In this document: positions 34,617 through 44,819 of the stretch, piece after piece | Numbering within the stretch: the stretch's first letter is position 1 | Layout: each line of letters starts with the position of its first letter | Origin: Fragilaria crotonensis | Lineage: Eukaryota; Bacillariophyta; Fragilariophyceae; Fragilariales; Fragilariaceae | Length of the DNA: 47,500 nt | Assembly: GCA_022925895.1 (NCBI GenBank) | Contig: JAKSYS010000014.1 | Location: forward strand, 1-47,500 | Reading direction: 5' to 3' | Notes under the pieces: generated by a model | Databases searched by the model: none | What the model saw: only the letters and a program-made list of their open reading frames with translations | Told to the model about the DNA's origin: nothing | Translations under genes and position numbers: made by a program

Positions 34617-35069
34617 CTACGACGTTTCGGTAACTAGATTGTACTTTGCTTTGAATTCAGATGCCTCCTTCTGCTTTTCAGACAGACGCGTCTCCATGGT
34701 GGCAATGACTTGATCCAAATTTTCTCGATTTTGCGTTACCGATGGCAATACTTCCTTGACAGTACGCTCCACCAAGACACCTCCCACAAGACGAAAGGCA
34801 CGTCGATCCGGATCCAGCGGTTCCAACGTTTTCTCTACTAATCTTGAAACACAAACAGGGTAAGTGGCTGGAGCTATAAATAGAGAACGACTGCAAAATA
34901 TGTTCGAAATCAAAACAAAAACATGCAAACAATCAAATTAGGAAAAACACCCTCACCTGTGCTCATTTCGATCTGTCTCGAGTTCTACAATTTTTGTCGT
35001 CAATTGCTGACACTCTTGCATCAAGCTGCGATACTTTGCTTCAATGTCGGGGGAGACGGCGCTTGTCAT
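34617..35069 (-). CDS. PFDN2: Prefoldin subunit 2
   Basis: Exon 1 is 35069-34957 and exon 2 34842-34617, with a 114-nt intron (GTGAGG...TTCAAG). The codon split across the junction gives Arg. The spliced product is 112 aa, intact. It starts MTSAVSPDIEAKYRSLMQEC, a coiled coil (QQLTTKIVELETDRNEH). It continues RLVEKTLEPLDPDRRAFRLV, GGVLVERTVKEVLPSVTQN and ATMETRLSEKQKEASEFKAK, the beta-class prefoldin hairpin flanked by helices. It belongs to the cytosolic hexameric chaperone delivering actin and tubulin to CCT. It shares a 355-bp divergent promoter region with the membrane-protein gene at 35425. Confidence 0.93.
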
Positions 35070-35424
35070 GGTGCAGTGAAAAGCGAAATGACGCAGAGAG
35101 GGTAAGGATGTGTTGACACACGACGAGCAGTTATAACACTGTAATGCTGAGTGGAGAAATGGAGTGTTTTCACTAGAGTTGTTGGAAGTGATCGGAGTTC
35201 AGGTGAGAGAGTCGAAAGCTTTGGCTGTGTGAGCACGTGAGCACGCAAGTTTTGCGACGTTAGGGTACTGGAGTAGTCATAGTGGCAGTAGGGCTGGTGT
35301 GCTATTAATTTAGATTGATGCCCATTCAGGAACTGACGCCATACTCATAGCTCATAGCTCATATCTCATATCTCATATCTCATTTCTCACTTCAGATCCG
35401 ATATGCCATACATGCCACTTTAAT
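35070..35424. other. Divergent promoter region with a 7-bp CTCATAG/T microsatellite
   Basis: It separates PFDN2 and the plastid-type membrane protein gene. 35344-35390 is about six and a half tandem copies of CTCATAG/CTCATAT, 35 bp before the ATG. Shorter copies of the same unit occur near 38785. Confidence 0.6.
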
Positions 35425-36575
35425 GTGATGATGAAGTCCCTCACTTCGTTCCTTGTATGGTGCTTCCTCCTTGGTCGCGCGGGTTCCTTCCAGGCGCTTC
35501 CGATCAAGGTTATGGCATGGCAACTGAATCCAATGGTCATGAGATCATCATTGCCACACGCCACGACGAGTAGGCTACTTCCGGTAGTCTACGGCAATGT
35601 CAACGGCGCAGCCGCTGACGAAGACAGAAATAGGGCTACCTTGAGGGATGGCTACACTGGGCTGAGCAAACTGTACTTGATTTTAAGTGCATGTCCTTTT
35701 CTACTGACTGGTCCCTGTCGCAAGTTTGCAAGTGCTGCTGGTCTTGTTGTTGCTGCCGGCTTCTCGCGTATCCTATCTGATGCCACTGACCACGATCGAC
35801 TAGGAAGCAACACCTACAAGCGCCTCAACCTTGGCTTGGTAGCATTTAACTTGATTAGTCTCGCGACACTACCTGGTCAGGTACTGCTCTCGCGAAACCT
35901 GTCAAGGGGAACTGCATATGTTTCGATGTATGCCTTGTGCCAAACGCTTGGTGCTCTAATTGGTTACGTAGGATGGCGACGAGGATTGGGCGACGACGCT
36001 AATTTGTTCAAGGAGCTTAAGGATGGCATTCAATCGACTCTCCGAGATGTTTCGGTCACTCAAGGTCGTGGGACAATCTATCGGAATGCCTTACTGACCA
36101 TTATGTTGGGAATCACTGTTGTCGCTGGTAAACTGGTCCTTGGCCTGCGAGGTCATGGCGTTCAAACGAGCCTCTGGGCCAGTGGACTTGCCCGCCTCAG
36201 CCTCGTTGCCACAGCTTTATATAATCTCAAGGATGCTGGGGAACGAGATCGTCTAACGGGCACTACCTTTATTCACTTGAACCACTTGGTTGGGCTGTGC
36301 CTATTATTATGTAAGTTGTTGCACGTTTTTTGTGGAGATCTGTAATGGTGTCAGAGTTGGGACGTGATTATCTAACCCTTGCTGTAGCTGGACTTGACAT
36401 TGCAGCTCAGCCTGGTGCGACCATGTTTGCTCCTTCGTCCGCTCTCCTTCCCCTTGGACTTGCATTCTTGCTGTACGGCTATATCCTCCATCAGGAGAAG
36501 GTCGGAAATCTGGAGTACTCTTCCGTAAAACGCCGATGGACAGTTGTTCGCAACAAGGAGGACATAGCAAAGTAG
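35425..36575 (+). CDS. Diatom plastid-type multi-pass membrane protein, function unknown
   Basis: Exons 35425-36310 and 36388-36575; intron 77 nt (GTAAGT...GCTGTAG). The junction codon becomes Ser (LLLLSGLDIAAQ). The product is 357 aa, intact. The N-terminus MMMKSLTSFLVWCFLLGRAG then SFQALPI is a signal peptide plus an ASAFAP-like SFQA site, so plastid import is likely. The body has about six to eight hydrophobic segments, for example LYLILSACPFLLTG, AAGLVVAAGFSRIL, LLTIMLGITVVAGKLVLGL and LLPLGLAFLLYGYIL, ending with a basic tail (VKRRWTVVRNKEDIAK). No family was recognised. Neighbours give no functional hint. If the intron is retained the protein ends early at 36345, adding KLLHVFCGDL. Confidence 0.75.
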
Positions 36576-36898
36576 GTGGATTGTCTGCAAATTACTTGCG
36601 GGCAGTGTGCCGACTCGTCACGAGGTATGCGTTGCATGAAGGCAATGCTACAATGGTCTAGCGCAACAGACATAACTGCCTAAAGACGAACTACCACTAG
36701 CGAGATGTTTTGCAAATGGTTTGTATCGAGGTTCGTTACGCCGCCTACATGGCTCTCCTTCATGCCAACAGTCCCGAGAACATACCTCAACAGAGGGCCT
36801 TCCATTCAACATCACGACGGACGAGCAAGTCAATGTGCTCGTCAGAAACAATAATCCTCACACATACTGATAGCGAAAACATTCTGTTCAGTCTCTGG
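36576..36898. other. Convergent intergenic region
   Basis: About 320 bp between two facing stop codons. I see no gene or repeat. It presumably holds the two 3' UTRs. Confidence 0.5.
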
Positions 36899-38442
36899 TT
36901 AAGCCTTCTGATCCAAACGAACATCCAATGCTCTTCCGTTAAGCTCCACTCCGTTAAGTTCGGAGATAGCCCTCGCCGCCGACGCAGGATCGTTGAAGCG
37001 AACAGTTCCAAATCCCTTCTTTCGTCCATCGGGATGCTCCTTGACATCCGCATGGGCGACCTCGTCGATCTGCCTAAAATGGTCCTTGAGCTCCTGCCAG
37101 GAAGTCTCGAACGACAAGTTGCCAACAAAAAGCTGGCATCCCGACGAGCCATCACTAGAATTGCCAAAAGAACCTCCACCTCTCCCACCGCGTCCTCCGC
37201 GGCCACCACGCCCTCCGCGGCCACGTCCAGCACCACGTCCTCCATGTTGCCCAGATTGTAGGCGGTCCTCGCGCAAGTACATGGGCCGGCCATTGAGTTC
37301 GGACCCTTGGAGCTCACGGATGGCTCTGGCAGCCTCTTTAGGATTCTGGTAGACAACCACTCCACAGCCAGCAGAACGGCCTTCCGGGCCCGTCAATATG
37401 GCGGCTTGGTCGACGTTCCCAGCGGCACGACAGTGGTCCTTCAAGTCCTGCCAGCTTGTCTCGTACGACAAGTTCCAGATGTAGACGGACGTCGACGCTC
37501 CGCCACTGCTTGCTGCTGTCCCTCGTCCACCACCATGGCTGCTGGTCTCGCGGTCTTCGCGGACGAAAATCATACGACCTTTTAACTCAGTGTCTGTCAA
37601 CATGGTAATGGCTGTTGATGCGTCTTCAGCTCGCTCGTACTCAACGATGCCACATCCCTTCGAGCGTCCGTTCGCTTCGGTGATCACTTCGACATGAGAC
37701 ACTTCTCCCGCTTCACGCTACAACAGTCGCATGAGCTTTCATTCAACAAGGAATTGTATTTCGAATTATTTGCACTCACCATGTGATCTTTGAGGTCTTG
37801 CCAGGCAACATCCCAACTGAGATTGCCGACGTAGACGCGTCGACTCTGCGCGGTCTCATCGGATGAAAACCTGTTTGCACTTCGGGAACCGCGTTCTTCG
37901 CGGTCTTCACGCACAAAAATCTGACGGCCGTTCAATTCCGTGTCATTTAAGGTCAAGACAGCCTTCTGCGCCTCGTCCACAGTAGAGTACTCAACTATAC
38001 CGCAACCCTTGGAACGTCCATCAGGACCGGTCATGATGTCAGCTCTAGTGACCTCGCCTGCCTCTCTCATGTGATCCTTGAGATCCTGCCAGCTGACACC
38101 CCAGCTTAGGTTTCCAATGTAGACACGGCGACTTTGCTCCGCTTCTTCACTGCCTTTCTTGACGGAATCCGTAGCAGCTGTAACTTCCTCATCTCCATCC
38201 GTCAGCTCCTCAGAAGACTTACCATCGCCAATAGTCTCCTCCTGGGTGACTTCCTTGGGAAGTTCCACCACCTTGGGTTCCTCCGCCTTTGTTTCCTCCT
38301 TCTTGCCCTCAACCTGTAGAGAGTTCGCAAAAAAATGTGAGACGACTCCCATCCCAGACATCACGTAAGATATACTGATTCCCACGTAGGGAACGGTCAG
38401 TTGGGGCGGCGCATTGTTGGTTCCCGCAAAAACCGCTTCCAT
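36899..38442 (-). CDS. Four-RRM RNA-binding protein with RGG linker
   Basis: Exons 38442-37780 and 37717-36899; intron 62 nt (GTGAGT...GTTGTAG) inside RRM2. The start MEAVFAGTNNAPPQ is followed by an acidic Glu/Lys-rich region. RRM1 runs from RRVYIGNLSWGVSWQDLKDH to GRQIFVREDRE, RRM2 from RRVYVGNLSWDVAWQDLKDH to GRMIFVREDRE, RRM3 from TSVYIWNLSYETSWQDLKDH to GRPMYLREDRL. An RGG linker (GRGRGGRGGRGG) follows, then RRM4 from CQLFVGNLSFETSWQELKDH to GRALDVRLDQKA. RNP1 is KGCGIVEY/AGCGVVVY/KGFGTVRF. Every RRM carries S/AWQDLKDH, showing internal duplication. It resembles Gbp2/Hrb1- or hnRNP M-type proteins. 493 aa unspliced at the 5' end; a possible 72-nt intron (38314-38385) would give 469 aa in the same frame. 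An in-frame ATG at 38517 is an alternative start. Confidence 0.88.
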
Positions 38443-38844
38443 CGTTCCAACATCTGAATCAACACAATACAAGACCTCCATGCAGCACTTACAGTCATGA
38501 TCGCAACTCTCTTTCACCCACCCTCAGGAATGTCCTCCAACTCCTCACGAGCAACAAGTACAATGACAATTTGACGTCGTCGCAAGACACTACCGTTGAG
38601 TTTGAGTGGTGCCGTGCTTTGCAAACGTCTGACCCATCAAGTGAATTAAGTAAGATTCCACATTCCACAATTGTCCGCCTACCGTATTTATCGGTGTCCT
38701 GCCTCCACCAAAATTGTACTACAGTACGGAGTACCAAAAAAATGCGAGTGGAGACAGGACTCGGAGGATTCAGGTACCTATATTCATAGCTCATAGCTTT
38801 GTATCTGTTTACTATGCAAACACATGTTAACTTTGTAGAAACAC

Positions 38845-38866
38845 CTGTTTTCTACATAGAAAACAG
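38845..38866. repeat. Perfect 10-bp inverted repeat with 2-nt loop
   Basis: CTGTTTTCTA, CA, TAGAAAACAG. A further CACCTGTT/AACAGGTG pair surrounds it (38843-38899). It could be a small foldback element remnant or a cruciform; function unknown. Confidence 0.6.
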
Positions 38867-39421
38867 ATGTTTTAAAGTTGTTGCAAAGATAACAGGTGGA
38901 ATAGCAATTTCCCCTGTTTTCATTCACTCTAAATCATCTATCTTGTTTGAGACAACCTTCTCACCATATCCTTGCCACCCATTGAGTACTTCCCAATATT
39001 TGAAAATGCTTGACAAGGCTATGGGACACATGAGGATGGTCATTGTTTGTGCATTGTACTCTGAGTAGTGTACTGCAGTATGTCATAGTACCATGAGAAT
39101 TTGTTGTGAATTCGATGCAGAGGCCAGCTCTGATGTTGAATAAAGGCAACAAGAGCCCTAGAGAGATGGTGAAGAGAAGACAAAAGGCAAAGCACATAGA
39201 CTTTGTTGCATGGAGACAGGACTCTGAGGAAGACACAACTCTGAGAAATATGGAAGGCCCTTGGTTGTCAGGCAAGGGGAACAGCCAACCAAGTTCTGAA
39301 TGAAGAATGATATGTGCTGGCTGGAGCATGAGGCTAAATTGCTTCTCAGGCTGGCTGGTGCTTACAGCACCATGCAAAAACTCTTGTAAACACTTTATTT
39401 ATTTGTGTGTAGAAAGCATCC

Positions 39422-40061
39422 TTAGAGCATCCACAGCAGAGGCACTATTAATAGCTCTTCAAAGAAAAATGTCTGAAATTCCCCCACCGGTTTGGCCTTA
39501 TCATTTTTATGTGCCAATTTGAATCCAACACGCCACTTCAATTCAAAAAGCAATGAAAGTAGCTCAGCATGTCTCACAATCTGATCCAGAGAAAATATCC
39601 TTTTTGACTCACTGAATTCTAATACTTGAACAGTTTGATTCCTCTGTGAACTGTTAGATTCCAATTAACTTAGTGCAAATTTGTAGATTCCGCTGCTAAG
39701 CACTTCTTTGTGATTTTTTATGATAATGATGAACGAAGAATCTGATGACTAAAGAGTGGATGATGATGACATCTTTGATGCTGTCATGATTGTGCTCGCA
39801 CTTGACTCCAAGGGTGAAAAGAGAAGAGATGATGGAGGCTCATACCAAGAATCTTGCAAATAAGACGTACAAATTCTAGAAAATTTGGGCGCGAAAGCTG
39901 GCTGGTGCAGCATTGGAATAAGTTGTGCACAACATGTAAAGTTCGATGATAAACCGGTGGAGAAACGGCGCAGCGCTAGATGTCCAAAATTGGTTTCTAA
40001 ATGTGCTACTGGAGTGTGTGTGTGTCCCTGAAAAATAGCTCCTCAGCTGGGGATGCTCTTA
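39422..40061. mobile_element. PIF/Harbinger-type MITE (634 bp) with TTA target duplication
   Basis: TTA at 39422-39424 and at 40059-40061 flank an element whose left end reads GAGCATCCACAGCAGAGG. The reverse complement of its right end reads GAGCATCCCCAGCTGAGG. The similarity extends further through CTATT on both sides. A TTA duplication and a GAGCATC terminus are typical of PIF/Harbinger elements. Internally there is only a short acidic reading (DDDIFDAVMIVLALDSKG), no transposase. It is probably mobilised in trans by a full-length relative. Confidence 0.8.
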
Positions 40062-40192
40062 CAACCAGTCACAAAAAGTCCTGCTCACAAGGAAAGAAGG
40101 TACTGTGCTCTTCTTGTGAATCCGGGTTCTGCTTTCGAAGGGATATTCGAAATGTTTGCATCTTGTCGCACTGCTAACAGGTTGTCCCAGGG

Positions 40193-40467
40193 GTGTGCAA
40201 CAATATATTGTATTACAATAGATTGCAATTGTTACCTATAGTATGCTGTATTGGTGAATTTCACAGTACCAATATGTTGTATTGTTTATATAAACATCAT
40301 ATTGCACAATATATTGTATGGTACTTTGATGCCGTCGGATACGTTAACTCGAGTGAAAATCCTAGGTAAATAGGACAATGTATTGCAATATATTGAAATA
40401 GATTGTTACCAATGTATAGAATTAGTCATCGTGGATATTGCAATACTATACTGTATTGGTCCGCACG
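40193..40467. repeat. AT-rich self-complementary block (possible MITE)
   Basis: It is dense in ATATTGTATTG/CAATATATTG motifs on both strands. The left edge GTGTGCAACAATATATTG partly matches the reverse complement of the right edge (GTGCGGACCAATACAG), suggesting imperfect terminal inverted repeats. No target duplication was identified. Confidence 0.4.
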
Positions 40468-40886
40468 TAAATATGGGAGAATCACAAGTATCCACAGAGC
40501 TCCTGCCCCGAAATCACCTCCTATATTCTTCAACTTGTGACGCTATTCTCCATCTTGGCTAAAATCTCTCCTTCCTCGACCACTTTCAAGATCTTTGACT
40601 TGGTTGATTGATTGAGGTTGTCACCACCAGTGGTATGCTGTGTCGTTATCACCAGTATTTCTGAATCTTGGTGGAAGCAGGACGACTGAATGGTTCAGGT
40701 TTTTATAATCCTCCTACACATGAACCCTATGACATCTTAATAGACTTTTTGATATTCAATAGATCTTCTTGTTGAGACCTTTCCAAAACTGTTTCATATC
40801 ATAAAATTGAAAAACAGATTCCACAGAATTCCTGTGAAATCCTCAATTTGGGCCCAAATTGGCCTGCAACAATTTTCTAGTAAATT

Positions 40887-40958
40887 GGTGCTTAGTTTAG
40901 TGGCTAAATTCCTGCGTCTTGTCCATGGTGAGGACATGGCTGGGTTTGAACCATGCAC
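40887..40958 (+). other. tRNA-like sequence with Pol III A- and B-box matches
   Basis: TAGTTTAGTGG (40893-40903) fits an A box and GGTTTGAACC (40943-40952) resembles a B box, spaced as in a 72-nt tRNA. A D-arm-like TTAG/CTAA stem and a TGTCC/GGACA stem with a 7-nt loop are visible. However, 12 nt separate these arms and the T stem pairs poorly, so it is not a good tRNA. A tRNA fossil or SINE head is possible. Confidence 0.25.
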
Positions 40959-41229
40959 AAAGTTATACGGCGAAATTCTATCAATTTGCATTCCATATCC
41001 TTTGCTCCCTCTCAAATTGAGAAGGCGCCAAAGTTGGGTACTTGTACCGAGTAAGATCTTGCAAAAACATTCCAAAAAGATCAAGATGTTAACGTGCATA
41101 ATTGCTCCAAATGTTTTTGTAAAAAAATTGAGGATACTGTATACTGTACTGCACACACATCAAGTTCGGGGTCTCATTTATCAGGGGGATCCAGGGAGGA
41201 GAGTTGTTTTTCATCTTCATTGCAGACTG

Positions 41230-41625
41230 CTGATCTTACCTAGACTGATATTGATATTGTGGGTTCAACAGTACAAATGACAGTGATCAATGATCCGAAT
41301 CCGCTGAGATTCAAGCACTGTACTTGACAACTGGATCTAGTGTGGAATCTTTCATGATGTTTCTGAGGAATCCTTGTGCTAGAATTTAATCGAAATTCGT
41401 GCGTCGTTGCTTTGGTGCGCACGAAACAAAACTACGATGTCGTCGATCTCCAACCACGACGACGATTGCAATACCGACAATGAAGCCCCTAAACCACCAG
41501 ATACCGTTAAAACAGTAGACTAATATTGATATGATGAATCCAACAGTAGAAACAACAGTGCTCAACAATCCAAATAAGCCGAGAATAACGTACCATGTTT
41601 TGTGTTTGAAGGGAATTAAGGCAAC
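41230..41625 (-). pseudogene. Duplicated fragments encoding a small hydrophobic protein
   Basis: On the minus strand, 41610-41400 reads HKTWYVILGLFGLLSTVV then STVGFIISILVYCFNGIWW and GIAIVVVVGDRRH, two membrane-like segments, without a start codon. About 280 bp away, 41310-41230 reads LSGFGSLITVICTVEPTISIS, a diverged copy of the first segment; the DNA is also alignable. This suggests an old tandem duplication of a small membrane-protein gene, now decayed. No family recognised. Confidence 0.35.
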
Positions 41626-42420
41626 TTGCGGCCGTTCCTAACAGTCTACTAAAGATCTGCGAGCAACCCTCGAACAAGATTGTTTGGTCAGAGAGGACTT
41701 GCGATTTTAAAACATTGTTTCCTACTGGTAGAATAAGCAGTTGTTGGTGGATTGCAAGGCTACTGCACCATGGACTTGGGAGTCCCAGAAGTTCCCGCCA
41801 TCCAGTTCTGTCGGAGATAGTTGGACTCTAAATAACTGAATTTGCTTTTGTCGGAGTTTGTCCACCACTGGGAACAAGTTTCCTACAAAACAAAAACAAA
41901 GTGTAGTTTTGTTTCGTTGTTTTTGTTGACTAATTAGGAACGGCCTCAGGTCGTCGAAGGTGGAGTTTGAATTTGCATTTCAAAGTGTTATTTGTTTTTT
42001 TTTCGTATGTGCACCTGAAGTCGTGAAGTACTACAGTGTAGGGCACGAGGTACGTTGTATCTGACATAGGGTCTACTCGTCTACTCCGAGTACAAGTACT
42101 CTCTCTAGTAGTAGTAGCAGAGTAACTTATTTGTACCACGGTACCACGGTGCCAGTGCCTGTTCCACGTACTGCTCTATGTACTGGTACCTACTACAAAA
42201 CGTATCCTCGGAGCTAGGAACTACTAGAAACTAGAAGTACTGGAGTATGAAATGTAGAAATTACTACAGTCTACAACAGTATGCATTTGCAGCTACATGC
42301 CTAAGATGCGAAGGCGACATTCGACTCGACATGTCATCACACATCCGCATATATCACAGAACATAGACATATACGCGAGAAGGAGCAAAGAACAGGGTGT
42401 GCACTGACACCGATGCTATT

Positions 42421-43867
42421 ATGACCTTGGCGAGGTACCATTCGATCTCTTTACTAACCGAGGTGCGCGCGACGTTGCGCCAAGCAACAGCAGTGGCAGC
42501 TGCATCGACGCTGCGATGCTTTTCGACGGCTACTGACGTCGTCGCACATGATCCTACAAGGTTTTGGAAGAAACAAGGCGATCGTTACCAGCGCCCCATT
42601 TTTATCGCTGCCACGAAACAACATGTTGGTAAAACAACCACTTCGTTGGCCATCATTTCTGGGTTACAGAAACGATTCGATAAAGTCGGATTCCTGAAAC
42701 CTGTTGGTCAGCAACATGTCGATGTGCATTCTGATAATCTCAACAAGACGTTGAGAGTTGACAAGGATGTTTGGCTGGTACGCGAGCATTTTCATTTGGA
42801 TCATATTGATTATGAAGACATGAGTCCAGTTATCATTCCGAATGGATACACGAAGAAGTATGTGGACGGGAAAATCCGGCACGATCAGCAGTTGCAAGAT
42901 ATCGAAAAGGCAATGAGGAACGTGACCGACGCCAGCGATATCGTCGTTTGCGAAGGGACAGGTCATTGTGCTGTAGGAAGCATTGTCAATGTCAACAACG
43001 CCAAAGTGGCAAGCATGATTGGCGCTGACATGGTCTTGATCGCAAATGGAGGTCTAGGTAAGAGGTCTCGATGTGTGTTGCATTGCCTGCTTTTCCCGTA
43101 ATCCGTTTCCTCATCCTCCGTCAGGCTCTGCCTTTGATGAGTTAGAGCTCAATCGCGTCTTATGCCAGCATTACAATGTTCGCATCGCCGGGGTAATTAT
43201 CAATAAGGTTATGCCTGAAAAGTACGAGCAGACGAAGCACTACCTTACCAAGGCATTGAAGCAATCCTGGGGCGTTCCGCTTTTAGGGTGTATTCCAGAT
43301 CGGCCGTTCCTTGGGTGCCCGGCGTTGGCAGACTTGGAAAAGCTTTTTGATACGGAGCTAGTGTCAGGAGGGGAGCATCGATACAGACATTACAATGTGA
43401 AGGATATCAACGTCGTGACCACCTCGTTAACGCGCTTTCTGGAGAATTTGAAAGTAAAGCCCCAGCGAACTCTTTACATTTGCCACGTCACGAGAGATGA
43501 CTTAATTTTAGGATTCTTGGGGGCGTATCAAAGCAGTCGAAAGGAAGGAGAAAAGCAGTTCGAGGCGGCGTTGATCATTTGCGGGCGCGAAGGAAAGTAC
43601 GAGCTCTGTCCCGAGATTCGTGATATCATGGAAGGAAACGAAGGGGCGCCGATGATGTTAGTTGGCCTTTCAACACATCAAGCCATGACCAAAATCAATA
43701 ACTTCACACCGAAACTCAACTTCAACGATGCTAATCGAGTGTCTGTTGCTGTTGACCACTACGAGCCGTATATTGATTTTGATGAGTTGCTGCGAAGGAC
43801 CACAAGTGACAATTCCAGCTTCAATGATCCGAGTAGCATCAGCTTGGACGAGTTAAGGTTGCTATAG
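42421..43867 (+). CDS. BioD-like P-loop ATPase with DRTGG-type domain (Pta N-terminal-like)
   Basis: Exons 42421-43057 and 43125-43867; intron 67 nt (GTAAGA...CGTCAG). 459 aa, intact. The start MTLARYHSISLL was chosen because the following Arg/Ala/Ser-rich stretch (RATLRQATAVAAAS, LRCFSTATD) looks like a mitochondrial presequence; ATG 42397 adds eight residues. The dethiobiotin-synthetase-like fold shows Walker A ATKQHVGKTTTSLAII, VGFLKPVGQQH, DIVVCEGTGHCAVGSI and MVLIANGGLGSAFDELELN. The second half (TLYICHVTRDDLILGFLG, AALIICGREGKYEL, PMMLVGLSTHQAMTKI) matches the DRTGG domain next to BioD-like domains in bacterial phosphate acetyltransferases. The catalytic PTA domain is absent, so it is a stand-alone BioD-DRTGG protein with unknown, possibly regulatory, role. 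Confidence 0.85.
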
Positions 43868-44819
43868 ATCTTGCTCGGTACGCTTCATGTTCAACTATGA
43901 TGCATCCCAATGCTGGTTCGTTCAATACCTGGCGCCCACGGAGTGGAGAGGAACGGTCCTCATTGTTGAAAATCCTACAAAGTGAGCTGAAGTCAATGAT
44001 TTTATCCTACTCGGAGTACATTTCTTGTTGAATTTACTTTGTTCGTGTGCGTGTGTGCGTCATGAATACTCTGCTACTCTGGGCTTTGGGATACTGATAC
44101 TCTCCTACTGTAGACTGTGGATCACAAATTTGTAGTATGTTCATGCGTAGGCACGTACATTACAGAGCAAGATGGTGCTACTTTTTGGAGCAAGCAAGAT
44201 TCGAGACAACTTCATTCATAGGGGAGGTGGTCCCGAGCGGACCAACCGCTTCAACAAGGTCCTAGTACTTCAGCCTTCTTCAGCTTGACGTTCAAAAATA
44301 CATCGCCTTTCTCCAGGGCGCTCTTCACGAGTACCATAGTGGGTGGCAGATGGATGATTATTTTTTGCTGGCCCCCACGAAGCAGTTTCAGTTAAAGATG
44401 TCAAAGGTCTTCAAGCATGACTTGGTCTACAATATCTGGAAGAGGAAACTCCCTAAGTTTGAGTTGGAGATTTCCAATAGCAACTCCAGAGCTGCTCAGA
44501 CATTGTTTATGCTTGATAATGATGCAGCATTTGGAATTGTTTGTATGAGCAACAATTTTGGTGCCACAAGTAACGATGAAGTGACAGACCTTAATTTGGT
44601 TTGACTGAAGGTCAACAAGCTGTTGTCAAGCAAGCAGGCAGAATATTGTATTTTCAAAAATGCCTCTATGACGTTGACGTATATACTAAGATCTTCCTGT
44701 GGCAGTGACAGTAAAGAATTCTTGTGCATCAAGAGGAGAACATCAGAAAGCAGTGTAGGGCAAGAAAGGAATAGTAGTCAACCGCACTTGTTGGAAACAT
44801 GTGATATGCTTGCTATACC
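43868..44819. other. Intergenic region, no supported gene
   Basis: An 84-codon plus-strand ORF at 44350-44604 (MDDYFLLAPTKQFQ...) has no recognisable similarity. The part from about 44600 rightward may be decayed 3' sequence of the Tc1/mariner element. Confidence 0.45.

Larger units (their letters stand above)
38443..42420. other. Gene-poor 4-kb region with MITE and diverged repeats
   Basis: No intact gene is recognised. Contents, listed separately, are a hairpin at 38845-38866, a PIF/Harbinger-type MITE, an AT-rich self-complementary block, a tRNA-like A/B-box sequence, and duplicated fragments encoding hydrophobic peptides. 42045-42260 is GTAC/AGTACT-rich and lies upstream of the BioD-like gene. 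Confidence 0.55.

Noticed and set aside
38961-39377. 138-codon minus-strand ORF
   Set aside because: No recognisable domain, composition like non-coding DNA, and located in a repeat-rich gap.
40887-40958. Functional tRNA-Thr (GGT anticodon in the 7-nt loop)
   Set aside because: Twelve nucleotides separate the D-like and anticodon-like arms and the T stem has mismatches. Kept only as a tRNA-like signature.
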